Translations under genes and position numbers: made by a program
The notes under the pieces: generated by a model
Told to the model about the DNA's origin: nothing
Database searches by the model: none
The model's input: the letters and a program-made list of their open reading frames with translations, nothing else
In this document: piece by piece, positions 7,930 through 16,975 of the stretch
How positions within the stretch are numbered: the stretch's first letter is position 1
Layout: every line of letters starts with the position of its first letter
Assembly (NCBI RefSeq): GCF_039830135.1
Contig: NZ_CP156081.1
Span: 1,722,001-1,786,000, forward strand
Direction: 5' to 3'
Source of the DNA: Defluviimonas sp. SAOS-178_SWC
Lineage (GTDB): Bacteria; Pseudomonadota; Alphaproteobacteria; Rhodobacterales; Rhodobacteraceae
DNA length: 64,000 nt

Positions 7930-9156
7930 ATGGGCATTCGGGCGATCGCGCTACATCTTCTCGCGTCTTTTTGGATCGGTTCCGGGGTGTTCGCCGACGA
8001 TCTGAGCGCGCTCGCGCGGCTCGATCCGGCGGCCTCGCGCGTCGCCGATGACGGCGCCGGCATCGCCATCGACCTTTCGATCAGCCATGCGGTTCCCTAC
8101 CGCGCGTTCCTCCTCGCCGATCCGCCCCGGCTGGTGGCCGATTTCTCCGTGGTCGAGTTCGGTCCGTCGCGACCATCGGCACTCGACCGCGCGGAACGGG
8201 TGCGCTCGCTCGGCTGGGGGCCGATCCGCGACGGCTGGTCGCGGCTCGTCGCCGAACTCGATGGCCCTTACCGGATCGAAAGCGCGGAGGAGCGCGTGGC
8301 CGAGACCGGCGAGGCGGAAATCCGGTTGCGGCTGGTGCCGGAGGACGTGGCGCGCTTTGCCGCCGCGACGGCGCAGGGGGTGCCGGATGCCGCGCGCTGG
8401 GCCCTTCCCGAACCCGTGGTGGCCGAGGCGCCAAAGCGGCGCCAGACCGGCGCCGAACCGCTCGTCGTCGTCCTCGATCCCGGGCATGGCGGCATCGATC
8501 CCGGCGCCGAGGCCGGTGATGTGGTGGAGGCGGACGTGATGCTGCGCTTCGCGCGCGAACTGGCCGAGGTGCTGCGCCGGGGCGGAATCAAGGTCTTGCT
8601 GACCCGTGAGGAAGACGTCTTCGTGCCGCTGGAAACGCGCATCAGCGTGGCACGGGCGGCGAAGGCAGATGTCTTCCTGTCGCTTCACGCCGATGCGCTG
8701 GCGGAGGGGCAGGCAACCGGCGCTACCGTCTATCTTCTCGCCGACGAGGCAAGCGATACCGCCTCTGCGCAATTGGCCGAGCGCCACGACCGCGCGGATC
8801 TTCTCGCCGGGGTGAACCTGGCGGGGCATGACGATGTGGTCGCGGCGGTGATGATGGAGATGGCGCGAACCGAAACCCAGCCGCGCGCCGCCCGGCTTGC
8901 CGGGGCGCTTGTCGCCGCCATCAAGGCTTCGGGTGGGCGGATGCACCGTCATCCCATTCAGGAGGCTGCCTTCTCGGTGCTGAAATCGCCCGATATCCCG
9001 TCGATCCTGCTCGAAGTCGGGTTCCTGTCCTCCGACACCGACCGGCGCCGGCTTGCCGATCCTGTCTGGCGCGCGTCGTTCCAGGAGGCGATCCGCGTCG
9101 CCCTGCGTAACTGGGCCGTCGAGGATGCGGCGGAGGCCCGGTTGATCCGGCAGTAA
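7930..9156 (+). CDS. N-acetylmuramoyl-L-alanine amidase, AmiC-type
   Basis: This 408-residue protein has a signal peptide (1-22), an AMIN domain (about 35-135) for septal peptidoglycan localisation, and an Amidase_3 zinc domain (about 178-398). The zinc ligands are His186 (LDPGHGGIDPG), Glu200 and His253 (LSLHADAL). The catalytic Glu362 sits in LLEVGFLSS. It cleaves the bond between muramic acid and the stem peptide to split daughter cells. E. coli AmiC-type enzymes need EnvC/NlpD activators; an M23 protein that might do this is encoded about 5 kb away on the other strand. The PBP1A gene follows on the same strand but with its own promoter, so the two form a functional rather than a strict operon pair. 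Confidence 0.93.
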   Translation: MGIRAIALHLLASFWIGSGVFADDLSALARLDPAASRVADDGAGIAIDLSISHAVPYRAFLLADPPRLVADFSVVEFGPSRPSALDRAERVRSLGWGPIRDGWSRLVAELDGPYRIESAEERVAETGEAEIRLRLVPEDVARFAAATAQGVPDAARWALPEPVVAEAPKRRQTGAEPLVVVLDPGHGGIDPGAEAGDVVEADVMLRFARELAEVLRRGGIKVLLTREEDVFVPLETRISVARAAKADVFLSLHADALAEGQATGATVYLLADEASDTASAQLAERHDRADLLAGVNLAGHDDVVAAVMMEMARTETQPRAARLAGALVAAIKASGGRMHRHPIQEAAFSVLKSPDIPSILLEVGFLSSDTDRRRLADPVWRASFQEAIRVALRNWAVEDAAEARLIRQ

Positions 9157-9225
9157 CGCCATCGGTTCGGGCGGAGCGGCGGTCGCGGCCCAAGGGCATT
9201 CCCCGCCGACGCGCGGCAAGTTGTT

Positions 9226-9254
9226 TTGACCCTTTCGCGCCTGCGCTGTATAGA
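9226..9254 (+). promoter_or_regulatory. Sigma-70 promoter of the PBP1A gene
   Basis: TTGACC (9226-9231) and TATAGA (9249-9254) are separated by exactly 17 bp, close to the housekeeping consensus. Transcription would begin near 9261, followed by a GGGAG Shine-Dalgarno (9269-9273) and a GTG start at 9280. The promoter excludes the longer reading frame that would begin within the -35 box. Confidence 0.75.
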
Positions 9255-9279
9255 CGCCCCGTTCTCTTGGGAGTCTTTC

Positions 9280-11835
9280 GTGATCCGGTTCGTCCTCTCG
9301 TTCTTCGGTGCCTTCTTCAGCTGGCTCGTCACGGCCGCGGTCTTTGCCGCGCTGACGGTCGGGGCCATCTTCTGGATGTACAGCCGGGATCTGCCCGATC
9401 ACGAATACCTCGCCCAGTACACGCCGAAGATGATCAGCCGCATCTATTCCGGCGAAGGCCGGCTGATGGACGAATTCGCGACCGAACGGCGGATGTTCGC
9501 GCCGATCGAGGAGATTCCGGACATCGTGAAATGGGCCTTCATCTCGGCCGAGGACAAGAATTTCTACACGCACAAGGGCTTTGATGCGCGGGGCATGGCG
9601 GGCGCGCTCTGGGATGCGATCCGAACAAGGGGCAAGACGTTGCGCGGCGCCTCCACCATCCCGCAGCAAGTGGCCAAGAACTTCCTTCTCGGCGGCGACC
9701 GGACGGCCGAGCGCAAGATCAAGGAACTGATCCTCGCCACCCGGCTCGTCGACACGCTGCCGAAGGACAAGATCCTCGAACTTTACCTCAACGAGATCGA
9801 CCTTGGCTTCCTGTCGTTCGGGGTCGCCTCGGCCGCGCAGACCTATTTCAACAAGACGCTCGCCGAACTCCAGCCGGAAGAGGCCGCCTACCTCGCCGCG
9901 CTTCCGAAGGCGCCCTACAGCTACCACCCGGTGAAAAACCGCGAGGCGGCGATCGACCGGCGGAACTATGTCCTGCGCGAGATGTTCCAGAACGGCTATA
10001 TCGACAAGCCGACGCTCGACACCGCGCTTGCGGCGCCGCTGAAGACGGTGCAGGGCGGCGACTACCCGTCGTTCAAGGGCTCGCTGCCGCCGCGCGACTA
10101 TTTCACCGACGAGATCCGCCGCCAGCTGTCGCGGAGTTTCGGCGAGGACGAGTTCTTCGGCGGCGGCCTGACGATCCGGGCGACCGAGGATCCCGAGATG
10201 CAGCTTGCGGCCGGGACCGCGCTTCAGGAAGCGCTCGAGAATTACGACCGCAACCAGGGGATCTGGCGCGGGACGCGCAAGGTCGTTCCACGCGAGGCGC
10301 TCGCCTCGGAGGAAGCCTGGCGAACGGCCCTGAGCGAGGCCGACGTGCCGCGCGACGTGCCGGGCTGGCTGCCGGCCGTGGTCCTCGAAGTCGGCGAGAA
10401 ATCCGCGCGGATCGGGATCGAGGGCGTCTCGGACGACGCAGACGGCCACTGGATTCCCTCCGAGGACGTGACCTGGGCGCGCAAGCGGCAGGCGGACGGG
10501 CGGCTAGGCAAGACGGCGAAGGTCGCGGGCGATCTCGTCTCGGTCGGCGATGTCGTTCTGGTCGCGGCGCTTGCCAACGACGACGGCACGTTCAAGCGCT
10601 GGTCGCTTCGGCAGGTGCCGGAAGTGCAGGGCGGCTTCATGGCGATGGACGTCAATACCGGTCGGGTCATCGCGATGCAGGGCGGGTTCTCCTACCAGTC
10701 CTCGGTCTTCAACCGCGCGACGCAGGCCGAGCGTCAGCCGGGTTCGTCGTTCAAACCCTTCGTCTATGCCGCCGCGCTCGACAGCGGCTTCTCGCCCGCG
10801 ACCATCGTGGTCGACGCGCCGATCGAGGTCGACACGCCCCAGGGCCTGTGGCGGCCGAAGAACGCGTCCAACAAGTTCTACGGGCCCACGCCGCTTCGCA
10901 CCGGCATTGAACAGTCGCGGAACCTGATGACCGTGCGGGTGGCGCAGGAAATCGGCATGGATACCGTCGCCGGGTATGCCGAGCGCTTCGGCGTCTACGA
11001 TCATCTCGACCGGTTCCTGGCCAATGCGCTCGGCGCGCAGGAAACCACCCTGTTCAAGATGGTGGCGGCTTACGCGATGTTCGCCAATGGCGGCGAACGG
11101 GTGGAGCCGACGCTCGTCGACCGTGTGCAGGACCGCTGGGGCCGGACGATCTACCGCCACGACCAGCGCGACTGCGTCGACTGCAAGTTCGCGAGCCTCG
11201 ATCCCGGCGCCGCGCCGCGCATCAATTCCAACCGCGAGCGGGTGATGGACCCGGTGACTGCCTATCAGCTGACCTCGATGCTGCAGGGCGTGGTCCAGCG
11301 CGGCTCGGGCTCCGGCGTCCGGTTGCCGGTGCCGGTCGGCGGCAAGACCGGCACCACGAACGACGCCAAGGACGTCTGGTTCATCGGCTTTACCTCGAAC
11401 ATCGTCGCGGGCTGCTACATGGGCTACGACCAGCCCCGTACCCTTGGCAGGGGCGCCTATGGCGGCACGCTTTGCGTTCCGGTCTTCAACGCGTTCATGA
11501 AGGAGGCCGTGGCGAAGTACGGCGGCGGCCAGTTCAAGGTTCCCCAGGGCGGGCACTTCATCAAGATCAACCGGTTCACCGGCGAACGTCTGCCCGACGA
11601 CGTCTCGGGCGATTTCGTCCAAGCCGAGTTCTTCCGCGACGGCGAGATCCCGATCTTCGGCATCGGCGCGATGGTCGACGGCGGCTTCGGGATGGGCCAG
11701 AACCTGCCGCTTTACGCCTATGGAGAGGTTGGCGGCGACGAGGGCGGCACAACGGTGACCACCGCGACGGGCAAGACCAAGATCATTCCGAAGAAGGCCG
11801 ATTTCGGCACCCTGAGTTCCGGCGGGCTTTACTGA
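9280..11835 (+). CDS. mrcA: Penicillin-binding protein 1A (bifunctional glycosyltransferase/transpeptidase)
   Basis: The protein has 851 residues from GTG 9280, chosen because TTGGGAG lies just upstream and a sigma-70 promoter overlaps any earlier start. An N-terminal membrane helix (3-33) anchors it. The GT51 glycosyltransferase domain follows, with Glu91 in ISAEDKNFY, and STIPQQVAKN and NEIDLG motifs. An OB-like insert precedes the transpeptidase domain, which shows S489-S-F-K492, S546-R-N and K689-T-G-T. The enzyme polymerises lipid II and cross-links stem peptides at the outer face of the inner membrane. The neighbouring amidase gene upstream fits a cell-wall cluster. Length and motif order are normal for class A PBPs of this clade. 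Confidence 0.95.
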   Translation: MIRFVLSFFGAFFSWLVTAAVFAALTVGAIFWMYSRDLPDHEYLAQYTPKMISRIYSGEGRLMDEFATERRMFAPIEEIPDIVKWAFISAEDKNFYTHKGFDARGMAGALWDAIRTRGKTLRGASTIPQQVAKNFLLGGDRTAERKIKELILATRLVDTLPKDKILELYLNEIDLGFLSFGVASAAQTYFNKTLAELQPEEAAYLAALPKAPYSYHPVKNREAAIDRRNYVLREMFQNGYIDKPTLDTALAAPLKTVQGGDYPSFKGSLPPRDYFTDEIRRQLSRSFGEDEFFGGGLTIRATEDPEMQLAAGTALQEALENYDRNQGIWRGTRKVVPREALASEEAWRTALSEADVPRDVPGWLPAVVLEVGEKSARIGIEGVSDDADGHWIPSEDVTWARKRQADGRLGKTAKVAGDLVSVGDVVLVAALANDDGTFKRWSLRQVPEVQGGFMAMDVNTGRVIAMQGGFSYQSSVFNRATQAERQPGSSFKPFVYAAALDSGFSPATIVVDAPIEVDTPQGLWRPKNASNKFYGPTPLRTGIEQSRNLMTVRVAQEIGMDTVAGYAERFGVYDHLDRFLANALGAQETTLFKMVAAYAMFANGGERVEPTLVDRVQDRWGRTIYRHDQRDCVDCKFASLDPGAAPRINSNRERVMDPVTAYQLTSMLQGVVQRGSGSGVRLPVPVGGKTGTTNDAKDVWFIGFTSNIVAGCYMGYDQPRTLGRGAYGGTLCVPVFNAFMKEAVAKYGGGQFKVPQGGHFIKINRFTGERLPDDVSGDFVQAEFFRDGEIPIFGIGAMVDGGFGMGQNLPLYAYGEVGGDEGGTTVTTATGKTKIIPKKADFGTLSSGGLY

Positions 11836-11986
11836 TATCTGCCGGAGGTGTGCCCATCTCACCGCTGACGTCCCGGGGACGGGACGGGGCCATCCTCATG
11901 GATTTTTGAACCTGCGGGGCGCGGCTCTCTTGCCCGGGGCGGGTGGGTCCGGTATCACGCCCGACGACTGACGGAAGGAAACGGCC

Positions 11987-13114
11987 ATGCGCGCCGAGAT
12001 GGAAAACATTGTCGAGGCGGTGGGGAAGTCGCTGAAGCTGCTCGGGCAGCGGATGGATTGGGAAACCGCGCCGCACCGGCTTGAAGAAATGAACGCGATG
12101 ATCGAGGACGGCGACCTCTGGTCCGATCCCGCCCGCGCGCAGAAGCTGATGCGCGACCGCCAGGTGCTGATCGATGCCGTCGAGACCTACCGCCGGATCG
12201 AGCGCGAGCTGAAGGACAATGTCGAGCTGATCGAGCTTGGCGAGATGGAAGGCGACAAGGATATCGTCGAAGAGGCTGAAGGCGCACTCCGGGCGCTGAA
12301 GGAGCTTTCCGCCGCGAAGGAGCTGGAGGCGCTCCTCGACGGCGAGGCCGACGGCAACGACACCTTCCTCGAGATCAATGCGGGCGCCGGCGGGACTGAG
12401 TCCTGCGACTGGGCGTCGATGCTGGCGCGGATGTATGTCCGCTGGGCCGAGAAGAAGGGTTACAAGGTCGATTTGATGAGCGAAAGCGCCGGCGAAGAGG
12501 CCGGCATCCGCTCCGCCACCTACAAGATTTCCGGGCCGAACGCCTATGGCTGGCTGAAGTCGGAATCCGGTGTCCACCGGCTGGTGCGCATCTCGCCCTA
12601 TGACAGCGCCGCGCGGCGGCACACATCCTTCTCTTCGGTCTGGGTCTATCCGGTGGTCGACGAGAATATCGAGATCGTCATCCCCGACAACGAGATCCGC
12701 ATCGACACCTACCGTTCCTCGGGGGCGGGCGGCCAGCACGTCAACACCACCGACTCGGCGGTGCGGATCACCCACCTTCCGACCAACATCGTCGTGACCT
12801 CGTCGATGAAGTCGCAGCACCAGAACCGCGAAATCGCGATGAACGCGCTGCGCTCGCGGCTTTACCAGCTCGAACTCGACCGGCGGAACGCCGCGATCAA
12901 CGCCCAGCACGACGCCAAGGGCGATGCCGGCTGGGGCAACCAGATCCGCTCCTACGTGCTCCAGCCCTACCAGATGGTGAAGGACCTGCGCACGGGGTAC
13001 GAGACGTCGGACACCCAGGGCGTTCTCGACGGCGACCTCGACGGGTTCATGGCTGCAACGCTCGCACTGGACGTCGCAGGCAAGAGCCGCGCCGAGGCGC
13101 AGGCCGGCGACTGA
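11987..13114 (+). CDS. prfB: Peptide chain release factor 2
   Basis: RF2 has 375 residues in one open frame. There is no in-frame UGA and no +1 programmed frameshift near codon 25, unlike E. coli. The GGQ catalytic tripeptide is at 248-250 (SSGAGGQHVNTTDS). The stop-codon recognition tripeptide, SPF in E. coli RF2, reads S203-P-Y205 here (VRISPYDSAARRHTSF). The conserved LKSESGVHRLVR and EINAGAGGTESCDWA blocks support RF2 rather than RF1. It releases peptides at UGA and UAA. The RBS is GGAAGGAAACGG just before ATG. The gene stands between the PBP1A gene and a DUF2189 gene with gaps of 151 and 136 bp and is probably its own unit. Confidence 0.95.
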   Translation: MRAEMENIVEAVGKSLKLLGQRMDWETAPHRLEEMNAMIEDGDLWSDPARAQKLMRDRQVLIDAVETYRRIERELKDNVELIELGEMEGDKDIVEEAEGALRALKELSAAKELEALLDGEADGNDTFLEINAGAGGTESCDWASMLARMYVRWAEKKGYKVDLMSESAGEEAGIRSATYKISGPNAYGWLKSESGVHRLVRISPYDSAARRHTSFSSVWVYPVVDENIEIVIPDNEIRIDTYRSSGAGGQHVNTTDSAVRITHLPTNIVVTSSMKSQHQNREIAMNALRSRLYQLELDRRNAAINAQHDAKGDAGWGNQIRSYVLQPYQMVKDLRTGYETSDTQGVLDGDLDGFMAATLALDVAGKSRAEAQAGD

Positions 13115-13250
13115 CGTCCAGACCGCCGGCGGGGCTCTCCGCCGCTCCGCAGGGGTGAAGGGCGAGGGCAAGCTCTCCTTCCGCGATGGTACTTGCCAGC
13201 CGACCGGATCGTATCCTAGCCTTCCCCTTGCGCGCAACGGAGGAGGAAAG

Positions 13251-14027
13251 ATGACTGACATGCGGGCAGAGGCGGATGCCCTGCCGGAGGTGGGACACGT
13301 CGCCGTGTCCGATATCAAAGACGTCCTGAAAGCCGGGCTCGCGGATTTTCTCAGGGCGCCGGCCTTCGGGCTCTTCTTCAGCGCGATCTACGTGGCCGGA
13401 GGGATCCTCATCTATCTGGTCTATACGGCGGCTGGACAGGAATGGTGGTTGGCCCCCGTCATCGTCGGCTTCCCGATCCTTGCCCCGTTCGCCGCGGTCG
13501 GGCTCTACGAGGTCAGCCGGCGGATCGAGGCGGGGGAACCGCTGGTCTGGCGTGAGGTTCTGGGCGTGGTCTTTTCCCAGAAGGACAGGCAGATCCCGTC
13601 AATAGCGGTGGTGATCCTTCTGATGTTCATGTTCTGGATCTTCGTCGCGCACTCGATCTTCGCGCTCTTCATGGGGCTTTCGGCGATGACCAACGTCACC
13701 TCTTCGCTGGCGATTCTGCTCGAAGGCAACGGACCGATCATGCTCCTTGTCGGGTCCGCCATCGGGGCCGGATTCGCGGCGGTCCTCTTCTCGATCACGG
13801 TGGCCGGCTTGCCGCTTCTTCTGGATCGGGAGGTCGATTTCGTCTCGGCGATGATCCTGTCGGTGAAATCGGTCTTGGCGAATATCGGGGCGATGATCGT
13901 CTGGGGTGTCGTGATCTCGGTGCTGCTCTTCCTCGGAATGCTGCCGCTTTTCCTCGGCCTCTTCCTTGTCTTGCCGATCCTCGGCCACGCGACCTGGCAC
14001 ATGTACCGGCGGCTGCTCGAAAGGTGA
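13251..14027 (+). CDS. DUF2189 multi-spanning membrane protein
   Basis: The protein has 258 residues from the ATG directly after AGGAGGAAAG; the open frame extends upstream but has no RBS there. About six hydrophobic segments are seen (roughly 35-60, 65-88, 115-145, 155-180, 205-250), with few charged loops. The pattern and the sequence AVGLYEVSRRIEAGEPL match the DUF2189 family, common in alphaproteobacteria and sometimes found near cytochrome oxidase genes. The function is unknown. No cytochrome gene is adjacent here. Transcription probably stops at the 9-bp hairpin just downstream. Confidence 0.75.
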   Translation: MTDMRAEADALPEVGHVAVSDIKDVLKAGLADFLRAPAFGLFFSAIYVAGGILIYLVYTAAGQEWWLAPVIVGFPILAPFAAVGLYEVSRRIEAGEPLVWREVLGVVFSQKDRQIPSIAVVILLMFMFWIFVAHSIFALFMGLSAMTNVTSSLAILLEGNGPIMLLVGSAIGAGFAAVLFSITVAGLPLLLDREVDFVSAMILSVKSVLANIGAMIVWGVVISVLLFLGMLPLFLGLFLVLPILGHATWHMYRRLLER

Positions 14028-14055
14028 CAGGGCCCCCCACCGGGCGCAAACGACA

Positions 14056-14077
14056 ACGGGCGCCCAGGGGCGCCCGT
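14056..14077. terminator. Hairpin between convergent genes
   Basis: ACGGGCGCC / GGCGCCCGT with a 4-nt CAGG loop forms a perfect 9-bp stem between the DUF2189 gene (plus) and the bactofilin gene (minus). On the plus strand it is followed by CCGTTTCTGTT. It probably serves both directions. Confidence 0.65.
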
Positions 14078-14115
14078 CCGTTTCTGTTGCCGATCCGGTC
14101 AGATCGGGCGGTTAC

Positions 14116-14619
14116 TTACTTGCCCGCGCTCGCAGCGGCCGGCGCGACGGCCGGCTTCTGCCCGCCGCTCGTGGCAAGCGGATCTTCCTGGCGCTGCACC
14201 GAACCTTCGAAATGCGCGCCCGACTCAATGGCGATCGTCTTGTGGATGATGTCGCCCTCGACCCGCGCCGTGGAGGTGAGACGAACCTTGAGGCCGCGCA
14301 CGCGGCCGATGACCCGGCCGTTCACGACGATATCGTCCGCCACGATCTCGCCCTTGATCGTCGCGCTTTCGCCGACGGTCAGAAGATGCGCGCGGATATC
14401 GCCCTCGACGACGCCCTCGACCTGGATATCGCCCGAGGTCTTCACGTTCCCGGTGATCGTCAGGTCGGAGGACAGCACCGATGCCGGCGGCTTGGCCTTG
14501 GGTGCCGAAGAGGTGTAGTCGAAGGCAGGCTTCGTTGCGGCCGGCTCGGCAGCCTTGGGGTGATCGCTCTCTGCCCCCGCTTTCGGTCCGGGTTCATTGA
14601 TCCTGCTTTTAGAAAACAT
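14116..14619 (-). CDS. Bactofilin
   Basis: This 167-residue protein has a disordered Pro/Ala/Lys-rich N-terminus (1-45) and a central bactofilin domain (about 48-145) of short beta-helix repeats, such as LTITGNVKTSGDIQVEGVVE and ATIKGEIVADDIVVNGRVIG. The C-terminal tail is Ala-rich. Bactofilins polymerise without nucleotide into membrane-associated filaments that place cell-wall enzymes and affect shape. The start overlaps the stop of the upstream M23 peptidase gene by 11 bp. This translational coupling echoes the known functional pairing of bactofilins with M23 endopeptidases (for example CcmA with Csd1 in Helicobacter). Confidence 0.92.
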   Translation of the reverse strand: MFSKSRINEPGPKAGAESDHPKAAEPAATKPAFDYTSSAPKAKPPASVLSSDLTITGNVKTSGDIQVEGVVEGDIRAHLLTVGESATIKGEIVADDIVVNGRVIGRVRGLKVRLTSTARVEGDIIHKTIAIESGAHFEGSVQRQEDPLATSGGQKPAVAPAAASAGK

Positions 14620-15970
14620 TGTTCGCCGCCTTGATAAACGTCATCGGGTTGACTGCTGAGCCATTCACGCGCACCTCGTAGTGTAGATGGGTGCCTGTCG
14701 AACGACCGGTATTCCCCATATCACCGATCCGGTCCCCGCGCGAGACCTTTTGGCCGACCTCGACGCGCACTTTTGAGAGATGGCCGTATCGGGTTTCAAG
14801 CCCGAATTCATGGCGGATCTTGACGAGATTTCCATAGCCCGATTCCCATCCGGCATGGACGATTGTGCCATCCGCGGTGGCATAGACCGGCGAGCCGAGC
14901 GCACCGGCGAGGTCGGTTCCCTCATGCATCCGGCCCCAGCGCCGGCCAAAGCCCGACGTGTAGCGGAACGAGGTCTTGAGAGGCATCGCGAAGGGCGCCT
15001 TCTCGACGGCGAGCCGGTAGAGGTTCATCCGGTCGAGGCCTTCGAGGATCCGTCCCGCGCGCTCCGAATCCGGGTCGCCTCCGGGCGCGATCATCGGTGC
15101 GAGCGGGCCGAGCGGGCCGCCCTGGCCGGAATAGCCGCGCCGGACCTGATCGATCAGGTCGTCCGGATCGAGGCCGGCGGAGGAAAACATCTTGTCGAGC
15201 GGCGCCATCGAGATCGTCACCGCCTCTTCGAGGCTGGCGAAGATGTCGTCGTGACGCTCTTCGAGAAGCTTCATCTCGTAGGCGATCTCGTCGGCGTCGG
15301 CCTTGGCGTTGTCGGCAACTTCGGCCATCGCATCCCGCTCGACCGCGGTGCGCCCCAGCGCGGCCGTGACGAAGCCGAGCGTTTCGGCCACGTCCTCAGA
15401 TGCGACGCCGCCGTTTGCGGTGCGCTGCGGCCCTTCGGAGGCGGCGGCGGCCAATTCGGCCACGCGGCGATTGGAATCGTCACGCTCGGTCATCGTGCGC
15501 CTGAGCGTCGACTGGATGACGCCGATTCCGGTTTCCAGCTCCTTGCGGCGTTCCTCGGACGCGAGAAGCGCGGACTGCATCGCCGAAACCTGCCCAAGGG
15601 CCAGCGCGAAGCGTTCCTGCGCGGCAACTGCCTCTTCGGCGCGCTTGTCGCGTTCCGTCGACAGCGCGTCCAGCCGCGCCTCATACGTCGCCTGCTCGCG
15701 CCGGGCCTGTTCGCGGGCATTGCCCGAACCGATCGAATCCATCAGGAGGATCGCCGTGGCGACAATGGTCCAGGCCAGGACGGCGGCAGACCCCGCAAGA
15801 GCGACGGCCTGTGTGACGGGCCGGAGGCGAACGAAACGTGTCTCGGTATCGGAGCGCAGAAAAAGTCGCTGTTCCGGAAGTCGGCGTTCGAGCGCCGCAT
15901 GAAAGCGGCCAATGACACGTCCTGGCAAGCCTGCCCCCGTTATCTTGGTCATCCAGAGAGGCGGGTTCAT
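14609..15970 (-). CDS. M23 (LytM) family peptidoglycan endopeptidase with membrane anchor and coiled coil
   Basis: The protein has 453 residues from ATG 15970 (TTGGGGAT just upstream); ATG 15952 or TTG 16003 are alternatives. The order is a basic cytoplasmic N-terminus, a membrane helix (about 54-77), long charged coiled-coil segments (about 85-250), then the M23 domain (about 335-445). The zinc ligands are His349 and Asp353 (HEGTD) and His430; His397 and His428 (THLHYE) complete the site. All residues are intact, so it should be an active DD- or LD-endopeptidase rather than an EnvC-like activator, although the coiled coil is EnvC-like. It is translationally coupled to the bactofilin gene. 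Confidence 0.9.
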   Translation of the reverse strand: MNPPLWMTKITGAGLPGRVIGRFHAALERRLPEQRLFLRSDTETRFVRLRPVTQAVALAGSAAVLAWTIVATAILLMDSIGSGNAREQARREQATYEARLDALSTERDKRAEEAVAAQERFALALGQVSAMQSALLASEERRKELETGIGVIQSTLRRTMTERDDSNRRVAELAAAASEGPQRTANGGVASEDVAETLGFVTAALGRTAVERDAMAEVADNAKADADEIAYEMKLLEERHDDIFASLEEAVTISMAPLDKMFSSAGLDPDDLIDQVRRGYSGQGGPLGPLAPMIAPGGDPDSERAGRILEGLDRMNLYRLAVEKAPFAMPLKTSFRYTSGFGRRWGRMHEGTDLAGALGSPVYATADGTIVHAGWESGYGNLVKIRHEFGLETRYGHLSKVRVEVGQKVSRGDRIGDMGNTGRSTGTHLHYEVRVNGSAVNPMTFIKAANNVF

Positions 15971-16132
15971 ATCCCCAAGAACCCGGCAAGGAGGGATTAG
16001 CAACCGTGACGGGTGCTCGCAAGACGTTTGAGCCCCGGGGCCGGGGGACCGGCCGGATCGCGCCGCTCTCGGCGAAATCCCGCCGATGTGCGCGTCCCGC
16101 CAGCCCGGAATTTTCTCATGATTACCGAGTCT

Positions 16133-16975
16133 TCAACGATAACCCGCCGTTCCGGGCGCGGTGGCGACCTCCTCGGCCAGAGGCCAGTAGAAGTCGGGCG
16201 GAAGCCCGGATTCGGCGCGCTTTTCCTCGTTGAACGGCGGCTTCAGCGGGCCGTGGAAATACTGCCGGACAAGGCGGTGGAAGACCTCCTTTGGGTCGAT
16301 TCCGTCGCGTCCGCAGAGCCAGTTGAACCACTTCACCCCATAGGCGACATGGCCGACCTCGTCGGCGTAGATCGTGCGCAAGGCCGCGACGGCGGCCGCA
16401 TCGCCGGCTTTTTCGAAAATCCCGATCATTCCCGGCGTCACATCCAGCCCGCGTGCCTCAAGCACCATCGGCACGACGGCGAGGCGGCCCAGCAGATCTC
16501 CGGCGGTATCCTCCGCCGCGCGCCACATGAAGGCATGGGCGGGCAGCGCGCCGTAGTGGCTGCCCAGACTCTCAAGACAATCACAGAGAAGGTTGAAATG
16601 CTTGGATTCCTCGTCCGCCGACTTCACCCAGTCATCGTAGAAACCGGGCGGCATCGGCACCTCGGTGAAGCGGGCGATGATGTCCCAGTGCAGATCCACC
16701 GCATTGAGTTCGATATGCGCCAGCGCGTGCAGAAGGGCGATCCGTCCCTGCGGGCTGCCGGTGCGTCGGCGCGGCACGTCGCGCGGCGGCAGGAGTTCTG
16801 GCGTTTCCGGGCGCGCGGGCCGCAACGGCGGTTCCGCATGGCCAACCTCCAACGGCGCGCCTGCGTCCCATGCGGCCCGCCAGCGGGCCGCATGGGCATG
16901 CGACAGGGCGGTCTTCGCGCGCCCGTCGGCGGTGGTCAGAACCTCCACCGCCATTTCGGCGAGCGTGAGGGTCAC
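16133..16975 (-). CDS. DUF455 ferritin-like protein
   Basis: This 280-residue protein begins at a GTG forming a GTGA overlap with the PrxQ stop. The DUF455 fold is a ferritin-like helical bundle. Likely metal-ligand motifs are HIELNAVDLHWD (about 88-99), SADEESKHF, VLEARGLD and YADEVGHVAYG. The exact activity is unknown; the di-iron pattern suggests an oxygen- or peroxide-dependent reaction, and family members are often placed with RNA or stress genes. Co-translation with a thiol peroxidase fits a role in oxidative metabolism, but that is inference from position. Confidence 0.8.
   Translation of the reverse strand: MTLTLAEMAVEVLTTADGRAKTALSHAHAARWRAAWDAGAPLEVGHAEPPLRPARPETPELLPPRDVPRRRTGSPQGRIALLHALAHIELNAVDLHWDIIARFTEVPMPPGFYDDWVKSADEESKHFNLLCDCLESLGSHYGALPAHAFMWRAAEDTAGDLLGRLAVVPMVLEARGLDVTPGMIGIFEKAGDAAAVAALRTIYADEVGHVAYGVKWFNWLCGRDGIDPKEVFHRLVRQYFHGPLKPPFNEEKRAESGLPPDFYWPLAEEVATAPGTAGYR

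Noticed and set aside
9226..9279. Upstream extension of the PBP1A reading frame
   Set aside because: It would start inside the -35 box of a good sigma-70 promoter; GTG 9280 has a proper Shine-Dalgarno.
7951..10449. 832-codon minus-strand open frame across the amidase and PBP1A genes
   Set aside because: Low-complexity Arg/Gly/Pro composition, and both sense genes have full catalytic motifs.
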